From Druceiella hillmani (lineage: Eukaryota; Arthropoda; Insecta; Lepidoptera; Hepialidae): a stretch of 64,000 nucleotides of DNA. The notes below the pieces were generated by a model that saw only the letters and a list, made by a program, of their open reading frames with translations, made no database searches and was not told the origin of the DNA. This document shows, piece by piece, positions 15,111 to 26,929 of the stretch (position 1 is its first letter; each line of letters starts with the position of its first letter). The stretch covers positions 14,395,501 through 14,459,500 of the forward strand of contig JAYKKI010000037.1 in assembly GCA_039881145.1 (NCBI GenBank), read 5' to 3'. The position numbers were made by a program, and so were the translations under genes.

Positions 15111-16038
15111 ATTATTTTTTCAACTTTTTTGTTTTAGAACTAAAGAAACTACACATCACTACCAAGTTTTGTTATAATACAATAACTAGAAGTGCAAGAA
15201 ATTTAGTTTTGCAGATTCTATTACATAGTTACCATACATAAAAGTTGAATTAATAAAAGGATTTAAAATTATGTAGCGAAATATAATTAAAAAAAATTAT
15301 AACAAAAATAAGTTCAATGCAAATAGCATTGAAGCCGAAATTATTCAGAAGGGATTAAAAAAACTACTGCAATCATTTTATCACAAATAACGTATTGCTA
15401 ATGTAATAATTCCTCAGTTTTTTTAAATGTCGTTATGTTGTATGACTTTTAAGAAAATATCGCGTCTAAGAAAAACAAAAGATCGACTACGATGACTACG
15501 TAGATAAATGGCAAGTCGAATATAAATTACTTACACATATCCTAACAACCCGTCTGAAAAATTCTGGCGTGGCATAAATCAGATGTGGCATAAATCAGTT
15601 AGCCCAACCGTTAGCGGTTTAAAAAAGCTTACGATAGCGTAAAAAATCTTTTGAAACTCTTATGCAAAAATGTGGAAAAATTATTGAATTAGTTTAAAAA
15701 ACCTACACAAACCCAACGACTAGGCGAATATCAAGCAAGTATACTTACTTGATTTCGTTCTAACGTGCTTTAAAAAATAACTGGAAGGAAGACAGACCAC
15801 CAAAGATTCAAATAAACGTCATCACGACTTTATAACTCAATAACTTCAGGAAATTGACTTGCAAGCAAGTCTGCAAGTGGTATCTGCCAAATAATAAAAA
15901 TCGGATTCTTAAAAATATTTTCTACTCCCAATGATTCCAATATTATTTTTAATTCGCAAAATTTGCTATTTAGATTCCGTTTTTAAAGATTGTTAAATAA
16001 ATACATTCCTTTGTGTTTTTTCATGAAAACAAACCGTT

Positions 16039-16083
16039 ATACGAAATAATGACGTTATAAAATAAAACGTCATTATTTCGTAT
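16039..16083. repeat. Palindrome, 18-bp arms, 9-nt loop
   Basis: ATACGAAATAATGACGTT is followed by a nine-base AT spacer and its exact reverse complement. Confidence 0.9.
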
Positions 16084-16245
16084 GACGTTAGAAAAATACG
16101 AATAATGCTTTCAAGATTAAACGACCAAATACCACACCTATTTTTGTTTAAAATAATTTCACTTTTTTGTATTTAAAAATTGTCACAAGTTAATAATTTA
16201 GAAATGCATCAACCTATACCTTATATTTCGATGAACGTCAGAATT

Positions 16246-16311
16246 GTTCACCATCGATCGTTAAGACTGGTAATATTGCATAATTACCTGTCTTAACGAT
16301 CGATGGTGAAC
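16246..16311. repeat. Palindrome, 29-bp arms (1 mismatch), 8-nt loop
   Basis: The left arm starts GTTCACCATCGATCGTTAAG; the right arm is its reverse complement with a single mismatch at the ACTGG/ACAGG position. It lies 160 bp from the 16039 palindrome. Confidence 0.9.
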
Positions 16312-16520
16312 TTGACTTTTCTAACTTTATAGTTTTATAAAAAAAAGTTAAAAGAAAGAAAAAGGATAACAAAATTAAGTTTCAAAGTCACTGTGTTTAC
16401 CTTTCGTAAATCAAAATTATTGCAATTTGAAAATTTTTACATCAATTATCAATTCATAATTCGGTAAAATATTTAAGATTACGAGAAATACTATCACTGA
16501 TTTTTAAAATAAACTGACTA

Positions 16521-16521
<1 letters not shown>

Positions 16522-16577
<56 letters not shown>
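16522..16577. repeat. (TA)n microsatellite
   Basis: Uninterrupted AT dinucleotide run of about 56 bp. Confidence 0.95.
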
Positions 16578-16580
<3 letters not shown>

Positions 16581-17239
16581 TTAGATAAATTATTATTCGC
16601 TTCTTATTAATAATACAATATTAATCTTAATTGCGATTTCAAATGAAATCATTATGGATTATTTATTAGTTAATATGGCAACCCTACACATTTATTCGGC
16701 CAATAAGAACGTTTGAATGTTTTTGAAAGTATAGTTTTGTCATGTCGGTTGACTTGTTTAATGTGCGTCGCTGGTTTTGGATAAACAATTTGTTATTTGT
16801 CATGTGGAATGAGTGGAATTACGAATATATAATTTTTTAGTTTTGGTGAATATATCGATCCGTTAAAATCAGGTGGTAATACTCCAAAAATATCGATAAA
16901 TATGAAAGAAAATGCGTTATTTTAGAAGGGAGCCACATTCGAGTACCAGGCTCGATAGGTTATTTAACTTAAGTCAAACGTCAGTATACAAAATTGAAAA
17001 ATTTAAAAAACAATATCTGTATGCTATTCAAAAAACGCAAGCATTGGAAACAGCAGATTATGCACGTAGAATAAATTACGCTGAATGGACCTTATAAATG
17101 TGTAGTAAAATCTTCTTTGTATAGAAAACAATATTCGGTATAAAGAAAGTTTATTTACAAGAAACTCACTGTGGAATCGACGAATTTGTCATCATTGGTA
17201 GCAGAAAGGTAGACGTCCACATGTCAAATAAAAAAGCAA

Positions 17240-17353
<114 letters not shown>

Positions 17354-18081
17354 TTAATATTTTAGAAGTCAAAACGTCCTAGTATTTCCCCCGTAATTAG
17401 CGTGTTAATTTTATATTTGCACTTGATTCTTTAATTTTAATTAACATTTTATCCCCGATACGACCACGAAAACACATTAGTGTGAGATGAGATAAACATA
17501 ATATATCTATTTGTCTATGAGTAATAAATAATATATTGCTTACTTTCATCTCGTTTTACTTCGGAGCCTGACCTGAAATAAGAAGGAAAAAAGTGCACAG
17601 CGATTCGAGGATAAAATATATACCTCAGGGACAATTAATTACATTTATTAAATATTGACTTCTCTAATTTTCTGTTTCGAATATTCGTCTAAAATATGAT
17701 TTTCTATTGTTTTTTACTTAAAATGTTATTTTTTTATCAAGCTAAGATATCTGGATGAACTTTAAATTTCTTTCAGAATAATGCTGTAAAAAATAAGGAA
17801 ATATCAAATCTCCATCAGGTTTAGTGCACGAAAAAAAAACTAAGCCAAAAACTAATCACCGAAAATGATTTAAAATGCATTTACAAAATACTGTAGGTCG
17901 ATAACGGATATTTACTAATCGTAAATTTAATAATAATAATAAATTCACACGTAACCATGCCCTTTGTTGGTGTAGGCTAACTTTAACGTCTGTTGGCCGC
18001 ATCTCAACACTTAAATGGTATTGTAACTAAAATCAAAATATTTATCATAAATATTTTGGTAACCAGCTTTATTTGTTTTGT

Positions 18082-18175
18082 AATATTGAATATATTCGGC
18101 TTTAAGTTTGTACAAATAGATTATTCACAATTAAATGAAACTACGTGAAGTAATATTATTTCTACTTTCTTTAAG
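18082..18175 (+). repeat. Dispersed repeat family 2, copy 1
   Basis: About 94 bp matched at 38792-38886. Landmarks are ATATTGAATATATT, then ATTCACAATTAAATGAAACT followed by ACGTGA, then ATTATTTCTACTTTCTT. Confidence 0.8.
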
Positions 18176-19813
18176 TTCTTTACCACGATCTAGGTTTCAT
18201 TATATTACATTTTTAGGTGGGAAATTAGCAAAGATTATTTTTTTATATTATTAATGTGAAAGTGTAAAATATTCCAAATGCAAAAGTATCTTTGTTTGTC
18301 CTTCTATCAAGTCGCATAGGAGCAACACATCTACATGACTTTTGGTACAGAGATAGTTGGCGAATGAGGAAATGACATAGGATATTTTCATTCCTGAAAT
18401 CTCATTATTTCGAGAAATATTTTATTTGAAAAAAGAGTAGACAATGGTAATAAAAAGTAAACAAAGTAGTATCGCAATGGAGTCACGGATATACGTGATT
18501 TTTTGAAACATTAAATACTCTATTACTCCCGCGAATTACTCCCTTTAATCTCTAATTTAGAACGAAATATTTTTGTTTTCATCGTAATTTTAATTATAAA
18601 GTCACGTAAATACAGTCTTAGAATGGAATTCCCTTTATTCATTCTAGATAGCACTACATGTTTTCATTTATCCCTGTAAGTTTGTAAATATAACCACATG
18701 AGCGAAGCCGAGGATAAAAGTTAGAATTAGAGATAAAACGGGTTCTTTTTTTTGTACATTTTCCGTACCAAATTTGATTAAATTAATATCATTCTTGAAT
18801 GTTAACTTGGTTTAAAATTTTTATGAGTCTCATCGCGGTGTTTCATTCGTTTGCAAATATTCGAAATTCAAATAACTGGTATACTGCCCCTGGTTAGAAC
18901 TTTAACTAAAATTATTTCACGCAAACCAATTCATATGTTTTAACACAAATACGCACATACGACAATAACGCAACCCAATTTCGTATGTTTTCGATATCGA
19001 TAAATATTTATGGGAGACATATTATTATTAAGAGTCAAGGTAAAAAAAACGAGTTATCTATATACACACCTTAATATTTTTTATGATCCAAGCAATCAAT
19101 CTCTATAACATTAGATATATTAAATGACACATTTAAACTATAATGTTTTCCCAATAAAATGCAATGCATTAAAAATCCGATGGAGTTACCTGTATTTTAA
19201 TTAAGACTGTCCTATATTTAAAGCCGTACATGTGATTTGAATACTGTGTCTAGAATTTTATTTAGAAATTTACAGTTAAAATCGTATATGTTTCTTGAAA
19301 CCCAACTCTATCTAGAAAATTATGACAAAATAAGCGGTAAATAAGAATTAAGATTTTTTTGCTGCTTAAGGGTAAAATTAATTAAATGAATAGTATTTTT
19401 GTTTAATATTTTAATAAAAATATCAAGTTATCTTAATTTTGTCTTCTTTAATATGTCATTAAACAGACGCAGCATCCACGTAGTGTCAGTTTTACGGATA
19501 TTTCTAATTGATTAATGACAAATAAGTTTGTGTTATCTCCCGTAAGCTTTAAAAATGATAAGAATATTTCTGAGTTTAGATTATAAGTTTCGGTGTATGC
19601 AACTACAAATATATTAGCCGCAGTTAGTTCTTAGTTACTTTATTTTTCAATGAATTCCGTTTTCTGGGATAAAATCTATCCTCTGTGAATACTTTTTCTC
19701 CGACAAATTGTTATTACAAACATTATTTGACATTTTTCAAAATAAGTTACAAATGGTATCTGCTGTACCGATAACCGCTAGTAATAAATATGTACCGATA
19801 GCCATATTTATTA

Positions 19814-19975
19814 CTAGCCGTACCCCACGGTTTCACTCGCATGAAATTCGGAATAAATTTTTCCTCTCTGTCATATATTGCTCTTGGTTATAAAATATTA
19901 CCACACATTTCATCAAAATCTGTCCAGTAGATTTTGCATGATTGACACACAAAATAACTTAGAGATAGACAAAAA
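19814..19975 (+). repeat. Dispersed repeat family 3 (CTAGCCGT...GAAATTCGGAAT), copy 1
   Basis: It starts CTAGCCGTACCCCACGG and contains GAAATTCGGAAT and CAAAATCTGTCCAGTAGATT then TTGCATGATTGA. The design resembles a repeat that is very frequent in lepidopteran genomes; its class is uncertain. A second copy lies inverted at 36560-36741. Confidence 0.65.
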
Positions 19976-20603
19976 TTTGGAAAAAATATTTTCCGGTTTC
20001 TACTATTATTCTATGTGCAAAATCAATCATCTTTTTAAATTAATTTCCGTGTGCGGAATTTACTCTATTAAAATTGTATATTTTCATAAATACTATAGAA
20101 GTTACATCATGAGCTAAAATTCATGACCGCTTAAAACAATTTGTTTGTCTAAACATTGAAGACAGAAAGTTTCTTGTAATCATAAAAATATGATTTTAAA
20201 CTATTTGTTTTCAGAATTTCACATTAAATTGTTTCAGAGATATTTGTGAAAATATCAACAAAAAGCCACAGCCTTCCTTCAAATCCTCCTCGCATATCTC
20301 TCAAACTTCTAAAGTAAGACTTATGAAAAATTACCAGAAGTTTGCCTAAAGGTTACTAGAAAAAGGTAGAGATGCTTCTGAAAATTACACTTTAGATGCT
20401 AATATGTAAATTCTAATGAAATGATATACGCATATATTTAGATGTGTCTAAGTAAGCACCAAACTCACATAGAGCGAGTTTTACTTAACATGCCTCATCA
20501 CACACGTTTTTTTATCAATTTTTTCTTAAAAACTAAATCTCATATCTTCATAAAATATTAACTCATTAATTAAAAACTAACGGAAAACTATTCAGCTTTT
20601 CAT

Positions 20604-20804
20604 TTAGTTTTGAGAACTTACATCGAATATGGACGGCGTAATAATTCCGTTTCGAACATAAAAGTTGCACGCAATGAAGACTCCAAATGAGCAAGGTACG
20701 GAAGTCTCAAGTGAGGTTTTATCACCACGACTCACGCAGCAGTAAACGAGTCCCAGTACGCTCGTTGCCAGGAAGCTGCCTCGTAAATGTACCCCTATTC
20801 GCAT
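20604..20804 (-). other. Unidentified ORF with signal-peptide-like start
   Basis: The ATG-initiated minus-strand frame MRIGVHLRGSFLATSVLGLV then YCCVSRGD has a basic start and a hydrophobic core, like a secretory signal, and reaches TTCGAT|GTAAGT, a perfect donor. It is more GC-rich than its surroundings. No acceptable next exon was found at lower coordinates and no homology is recognised. It could be a chance ORF in an old repeat. Confidence 0.2.
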
Positions 20805-21182
20805 TCACATGTTTATATTTAACTTGGGTCAAAAAGCTATTTATAACCCTACATTAAGTTATTATAAAGATTTGCAGCAAGTAAAAAATTTATATTTCTC
20901 TTTTCGTACTAATTTAAAGATTAACGTCACTGTGTAATGTTAGAGTGGGGATCGCGAATTTTTTTGGAATTTATAATAAAATCTCTTCTATAAATTTCTA
21001 CAATTCACTGGGACATTATTCTGCAGATTGCTGATTGGTTGGTACAGCAAGATTTTTTCCAATTCTTCATGAAGGTATAAAAAGAAAATGATCTAAAACA
21101 TTTTTCGATTTAGACTTTATTGCAGAGAAATAATTAATTTTTGAAAAAGAAAATGATTATTACATTTATACGTTTCATTACC

Positions 21183-21386
21183 TTAAACAAAACCTCCGCA
21201 TAAAAAACGGATAATATATTTTTCTGTCTGTATGATGAATCGTTCGGCACCGAATAACTTGTAGAGTGCATCGCGTCGTGTTGTTTTGATGATGTTGCGC
21301 GATGCTCGGTATGCCTGCTCTTTTTGGATCTTTAACCGTTGTGGTAATGTTGAACTAGCGTAGCTCAAGACCGGGATAAGATACAA
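21183..21386 (-). pseudogene. Possible LINE reverse-transcriptase fragment
   Basis: On the minus strand LIPVLSYASSTLPQRLKIQK resembles the thumb region of Jockey/CR1 reverse transcriptases (IxPVLTYAS...LQxxQ), followed by EQAYRASRNIIKTTRRDALY and KLFG. It is only weakly supported, without the catalytic YADD region nearby, and could be chance. It lies just left of the exon-bearing inverted repeat. Confidence 0.3.
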
Positions 21387-21522
21387 AAAGTTTTTTTTTA
21401 ATTATCTTCTCATTGTGTACTCAAAAACACACGACAGAATATAAATCTAAATTAATGTTCGTTGGTAATAAAATAATATTGCCACGTTGTTCTATACTAC
21501 ACAACGCTTTGCTTTGCATTTC

Positions 21523-21524
<2 letters not shown>

Positions 21525-21572
<48 letters not shown>
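21525..21572. repeat. (TA)n microsatellite at edge of inverted repeat
   Basis: About 48 bp of TA directly abutting the left arm of the exon-bearing inverted repeat; it is absent from the right end. Confidence 0.95.
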
Positions 21573-21575
<3 letters not shown>

Positions 21576-21610
21576 ATTTTAGTCTGCATATGAACCTGAA
21601 GAGCTCCGAA

Positions 21611-21765
21611 CTTGTTTAGATGCGTGGAAGCTGTCTTGTGGCGGGAATATCTCGATTTTTGTCACGAGTTTAGTGTGTGATAGTGTTGTGTTGTTGCGTT
21701 CACGGCTTATATCGCATGTCGGAAGGCCGTCCCTTGATTTCCATCCATAGAATGAAACAGACCGT
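21611..21765 (-). pseudogene. Broken iGluR ATD exon, left-arm inverted copy
   Basis: This is the inverted copy of the exon at 22417-22570. On the minus strand it reads GLFHSMDGNQGTAFRHAI, then TAA in place of the Glu codon of the right copy, then AVNATTQHYHTLNS and a TGA. After a one-base shift it reads TKLVTKIEIFPPQDSFHASKQ without the deletion found in the right copy. It shares the LNS frameshift with the right copy but has its own nonsense change. Confidence 0.78.
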
Positions 21766-22416
21766 CTACAGAGCAATTAAAAAATTTTAATCGTCAAATG
21801 TAGTCAAATAAAAAAAATTTGAAAAATTCATAAATTCCAATCTGAATTGTTCTATTTGTTTGTTCTGCAAAATTTCATCAAAATCGATGTTGTTAAATAT
21901 AAATTAGGAAATATGTAAAAGTTAAAATAAAGTTAGCATATTTCAAAGAAGAAATTTCTTAGATGTAAATCATAAATCAAAGTTCTTTGTGTTGTTTTCA
22001 TTAAAATTGATTAATGAATTAAAGCAATTAACGCCACAAATATAAATGATTATTTTTTATAACTTAAAGTACATGTTCATGACTATGATGTATGTGTTCA
22101 TGGTATAAAAAATTTGATCTCTGACAATTAAATTTTAACTTTAAAATATACACTTCAAAATATTGACATTTGGCTACAAAATGTATAAGTTACCTCTTAC
22201 CTAAGGCTCTGTTTTGTAAAAATACTCATTGCGTATATATATTTTATAAAAATCGTTTAATTCACGAAACTGTTAATAATCGTAATAAATTTTATTATTA
22301 TTTACTATAACTTGAGAAACAAACAAATAGAACAATTCAGATTGGAACTTATGAATTTTTCAAATTTTTTTTATTTGACTACATTTGACGATTAAAATTT
22401 TTTAATTGCTCTGTAG

Positions 22417-22570
22417 ACGGTCTGTTTCATTCAATGGATAGAAATCAAGGGATGGCCTTCCGACACGCGATAGAAGCCGTGAACGCAACAACACAACACT
22501 ATCACGCACTAAACTCCTGACAAAAATCGAGATATTCCCGCCACAAGACAGTTCCACGCATCTAAACAAG
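22417..22570 (+). pseudogene. Broken iGluR ATD exon, right-arm copy
   Basis: After an acceptor-like GCTCTGTAG comes GLFHSMDRNQGMAFRHAIEA and VNATTQHYHALNS, matching the family's opening GGLF...NQ.AFR.A.., up to a TGA at 22518-22520. The frame must then shift by one base to read LTKIEIFPPQDS, and shifts again at a one-base deletion (near 22550) before HASKQ would follow. The upstream signal-peptide exon was not found. Confidence 0.8.
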
Positions 22571-22610
22571 TTCGGAGCTCTTCAGGTTCATATGCAGACT
22601 AAAATGTTTA

Positions 22611-25600
22611 GTGAAAGAAGAGGTATACCATACTTAAAGTAATTAAGGGAAATTAATGTAATATCGTAAATACGGTTAGATAATTATACCCTTAGTTATG
22701 TAATGTGCAATATTTGTAGTTTACAAAATATTATTGGAAGCTTATATCGTATGTGACCTAAAATAGAATAGATGGAAAAAAAATATTAACATGACCAATA
22801 AATGTCAAAAAAAGTTAATATCATTATTATAAAAAACTTCCTTGGTTCTGAAATATTTTGATTTGGATTATTTTACAAACAAATTAAAATGAATATTATT
22901 AAAAATAAAAAGCCAAAATGATAGCTTTCTGATAACTGTTTCTTGATGAAGATGACGTTTTAATTACGCATTAATAATAATGAATTGCTGAAAAGCTATT
23001 CATACAAATGTTTTTCTTATTACTACAATTTCGAAGTTCAAAGTTCTAAAGATTTTTAATAAAAACTACAAATATGTATCAAAATATGTATGTTTTGTCT
23101 TGTTGACTTTTTGTTTTTTAATGTTGAAATCTTGTTTGACAACAAAAAGCAATGAAAGCAAATGAAATTATGGTTGCGTCGAAATGACAAAACCTAAAAT
23201 TTATGACATTCTCTTTAACTTGTGATAATATTATATTTCCAAAATTAAACTATCCACTTTTACTAAATATTTCGTCAGCTATTTAACATGACGGATCTTT
23301 CACCCCAGTACAATTTATTGTTCTTCTGCTTAAATATAATTATATATTTGATCATACCATTATATAGTTGACAAATTTTCGAAAATTTAGCTATCTATAT
23401 GACGTTTTTCTGATTAAAGCGGAGCACTGGGCCTCTAAATAATATTCTTCACCTTCAGTTAATTTGATTGAAGTAAGCAATTTAAATTTGTATGACTTTA
23501 AACAAATTCTATTGTTTATTCTTAATATTAAAAAATAAAACTTTTAAAAATATTCTATTTCATTTATCTGTAACAACCCATCATACCTCTTAATCGGAGT
23601 AATTTTAACTTTATATAATTAAATAATAACGTATAAAATTGACGTTTATATAGTAACTTCTCGCTCAGACGTTATACAGACAGGCACCAGTAGAAACATA
23701 ATCTCGTCACGGGGCCGCTGTGATACGTCTATCCTATCGCGAAATGTATACTCGAGGTTGAATACGCACCAGGACTATGAAGCTGACAGACTTTCCCTTT
23801 GCCTTTTCCTCAGTGTGATATATCTATAAAAGCGTTCAGCCAGTTCATCATATATAATATTCATGGACATACTATATGTGAGACTACAATTACCGTATTT
23901 TTAATATTATACGTTTAAAATGTATGCTATTTCTAGTAGTGGTTTGCAAAAATTGTAAAAATTAGAGAGAGAAAAATAAATGAATAAAATATTAGTCTTC
24001 AGCAAAACATAAGTGTTATGACAAAAATTTAAATGCATTACCTTCATAATTTCAATATGAGACTACGATGGATGAAAATGTATTAAATAACTTTTCAAAA
24101 CTAATGACAGAGATATAATCAAAAGATTTTAGTAAAAGAGCTCACAGTAATAAAAACGATAGTATATGAAATGAAAATTTACAAAAGGGAGTTATAAATA
24201 ATATAATTGAAATCATTTAATGAATTTCTTTGGATAATTTCTTAAACAACTAAATACTAATATCTAACCGAGTGACGAATAATGGAGTTGAATTTGTTAT
24301 GAATTAAAAAATAAATAAGATAACACATTTATTATATTTCTATGGACTGACTTTCATTTTGCAAAAATTTTCAATTATTTCTGCCAACAATTATCTCATT
24401 AAACTTATTGATATCCACACAACCTATCATGAATGAAGAATATTTTTTATTCAGTCTACTACGCAATTATAACACAATAATATTTATATGTCTTTGTTTT
24501 TCCGATCAAATTCCTTACTTTTATAAATTACGTAACCGAAATAAAAGCAGTGCTCAACCAAATATGTGGAAATAACATTACCTAAACTACCGACAATCGA
24601 GATACGAAAAATGAAATACAAAGCTCTCTTTATTTTTTACCAGTAAAGCTCAGTGATACAAGTGACCCCATAAAGTATTTCGTCTTCCGTATGAATAATT
24701 TGACGAGATACAATACGATAATACTTTTATATTTTCCTTACAAAAACTATTACTATATTACATCCATAATACTTTCTGTTTTTTCCCCACATATATTTTA
24801 TGTGTATTCCAATGAAAAAACAGAACATTTATAAGATTATTTAACTGTCAGTCCGTAATTGTTATACTTTAAAAAAAAAACATAGTTTCAGCTCTTCAGT
24901 TTGGAAAATGTGTACAGGAAAATCTTAACATGTAGATTTCATTCACTCTTTGTTAATTAAACAAAGTATGAATGAAAAATAATTATCGTAGTTATGAATG
25001 TATGACGAGAAAAAAGAAATTAATAAAATCGAAGATTAATTGAAAATTTTGAATGTTTTGTAAATTTATAATTTCCGCAATTTTATATATAAAAAATAAC
25101 AATTTGGTAATTACGTAACAGGATTAACGTTTACTAACAATGCTACGCTTCTTACATTCTTTGTATTGCTTTAACATTGGCATATCACAACCTTAAAGAA
25201 ACCAATTTCCAAAAATTGTCCAAATCAAACATTTTTTTGGTTTCAAATACTTTATCTATTTATACATAATATCAGACTATTCGAATTTATTTCTAAACCT
25301 TTATACCGCGTCCAACAAAATGGACTGGGTAGTTATGAAATAAAGTGCCGCAGGTATTATATGTCATCTACAATCTCTGGAGATCTCGCTCTCGTAGGAG
25401 GATACTCACCCTTTCTGCTACGATAACGACGCTTAATGAATATCAAATGTACCCCATGCTTCACTGAAGTTGTTACTACGATAGATTAATAGACGAATTA
25501 TACAATTAACAATTATTTTTAACACCGATCCCTTGCACACAACAAATACTACGTACTTTGTACACTACAACAGTACTTTATACACTACGATGGCACATCG

Positions 25601-25824
25601 TGTTACATTTAATACTCATTCAATTACTCCAATTAATTAATAAAATAAACAAACTACAATATACGCGCAATGTCAAGAAAATAGAATTAAGCAGGTATCG
25701 GTGTTATTTAAAGATTTTTACTTATATATTCCATAATTAATGTTACTAAATGATAGCATTGTTTGAAATTGTAAGTAAGCCAAAACGATTATTTCATATG
25801 TTGGACAAAAACAATTATTCTTAG
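22611..25824. other. Interval between the two ATD pseudo-exons
   Basis: It would be intron of the dead receptor. One GC-richer spot (23650-23840) ends in CTATAAAAGCGTTCAGCCAG, a TATA-box-like sequence, shortly before an ATG with four codons and a GTGAGA. Another spot at 25310-25450 has a short Arg/Ser-rich frame on the minus strand. Neither is supported further. Confidence 0.4.
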
Positions 25825-26027
25825 TGTGCGGTTTTATTCGGAGTGGCGTAACCGGCGTATTTGTTTCGCAGTCAGCGCCAGCTTCAGCCCAAGTGCAACC
25901 AATCTGCGATGCATTGGAACTGCCACATTTGGAAACCAGGTGAGATTACCGCATCGAGCACAAGTCTAGCATCGTCCATCTTTATCCACATACCACATCA
26001 ATTAAAAAAGTGTTTCTTCATATTGTT
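25825..26027 (+). pseudogene. iGluR ATD exon with in-frame nonsense codon
   Basis: After the acceptor TTATTCTTAG the frame reads CGFIRSGVTGVFVSQSAPAS then VQPICDALELPHLETR, equivalent to NGVAAIFGPQS and VQSICNALGVPHIQTR in known kainate receptors. Codon 25941-25943 is TGA where the family has TGG. The same frame then continues DYRIEHKSSIVHLYPHTTSI, matching the family's DYR...VNLYPHP. Homology fades after LHIV. The TGA lies inside AG|GTGAGA, which mimics a splice donor, but the homology runs straight through it. Confidence 0.78.
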
Positions 26028-26929
26028 ATCGTCAATATCTTGCTGAAAACATTTGTTACTTTACTGATGAATCTACATACTACTTTAGTGATGTATCTAC
26101 AATTTATCTAATATATATAAGAACATTTTCAAATCGAAATAATAAAATCGAATTCCCCTCATAAACACGATAATGTGAATATGACATTACGTCACATTAC
26201 TCATTGAAAGCTCGACGAACAAAACTTTCGTTTGTATTTTGGAAATTTCTCCACAGAGCTTGGATGATCTTGCGTGTCATTGGAGCGGTAAACGATTTAG
26301 AATTTATAATATAAGTTAATATACCTTTAAGCGTCAAGAATTCAATTGTTGTATTGAAAACCGATTGAAACGGATTAACTATTGAAACTGAGAAATTACA
26401 TTTTTGCGGCCTTAAGTTTACGAGCTAATATTGATGTTTCAAAATTCATCATATACAGAATTTGTAACAGTATTTTAACCCATGAACTCATTGCAATGTA
26501 CTGGTAATAGTTATATATTTTATTCTAATTAAGAATCCCTTAAAATTAAACATACATTAACTTACATGGACAAAGCCTTCAACTTTTCAATATCATTGAA
26601 GAAACTAAGTACACCTATAGTGTTTTCCATGCCAATCGGTCCTACAAAACCATTTATTCCAAGTTTCACTGATGCTCTTCAATTCCACCAAAAAAATTCA
26701 CTACATCCACACTGCTTAACTATTCTAATCCAAAGTAAGTTCAAGAATATTGCTGAATACCTGCTATTAATAGGGGTTAAGCATAAATTTTAAGATAAAT
26801 TAATTTCAAAGTATGTCAAAAACGAGAAAAAATTATGTTCTTCTCTACTTTATATATTTTAAAAATTGAATGTTTCATTATTAATTTTAAATGAGTCGTC
26901 TTAAAACTATTATAAAATCTCCCCTACAT

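Larger units (their letters stand above)
21571..22610. repeat. Long inverted repeat (294-bp arms) carrying an iGluR exon
   Basis: The left arm is 21571-21864 and the right arm 22317-22610, with a 452-bp spacer. By eye the arms differ at about nine positions (eight substitutions and one single-base deletion), roughly 97% identity. The outer ends carry TAAACATTTTAGTCTGCA and its complement. The arms include the ATD exon plus about 100 bp of AT-rich flank on its 5' side. The left end abuts a (TA)n tract. A transcript across it would fold into a hairpin of nearly 300 bp. Confidence 0.93.
22417..26027 (+). pseudogene. Remnant of a second kainate-type iGluR (two ATD exons)
   Basis: Two consecutive exons of an iGluR amino-terminal domain lie in plus orientation, 3.2 kb apart. 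The upstream one (22417-22570) reads GLFHSMD, AFRHAIEAVN and TKIEIFPPQDS across frameshifts. The downstream one (25825-26027) reads RSGVTGVFVSQ, VQPICDALELPHLETR, then TGA where the family has Trp, then DYRIEHKSSIVHLYPH. The order and orientation match a real gene. I found no ligand-binding or membrane exons on this strand in the window, and no clear first exon. It converges on the minus-strand receptor, so the locus may be an old receptor cluster. Confidence 0.75.

Noticed and set aside
23820..23905. TATAAAAG, short leader, ATG with four codons, GTGAGA: resembling a cuticle-protein first exon
   Set aside because: No downstream exon with a signal peptide or cuticle domain was found, and TATA-like words are frequent here.
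25940..25946. GTGAGA after AAACCAG as a real exon end
   Set aside because: Receptor homology continues in the same frame after the TGA, so a nonsense change in a longer exon is more likely, although use of the site is not excluded.
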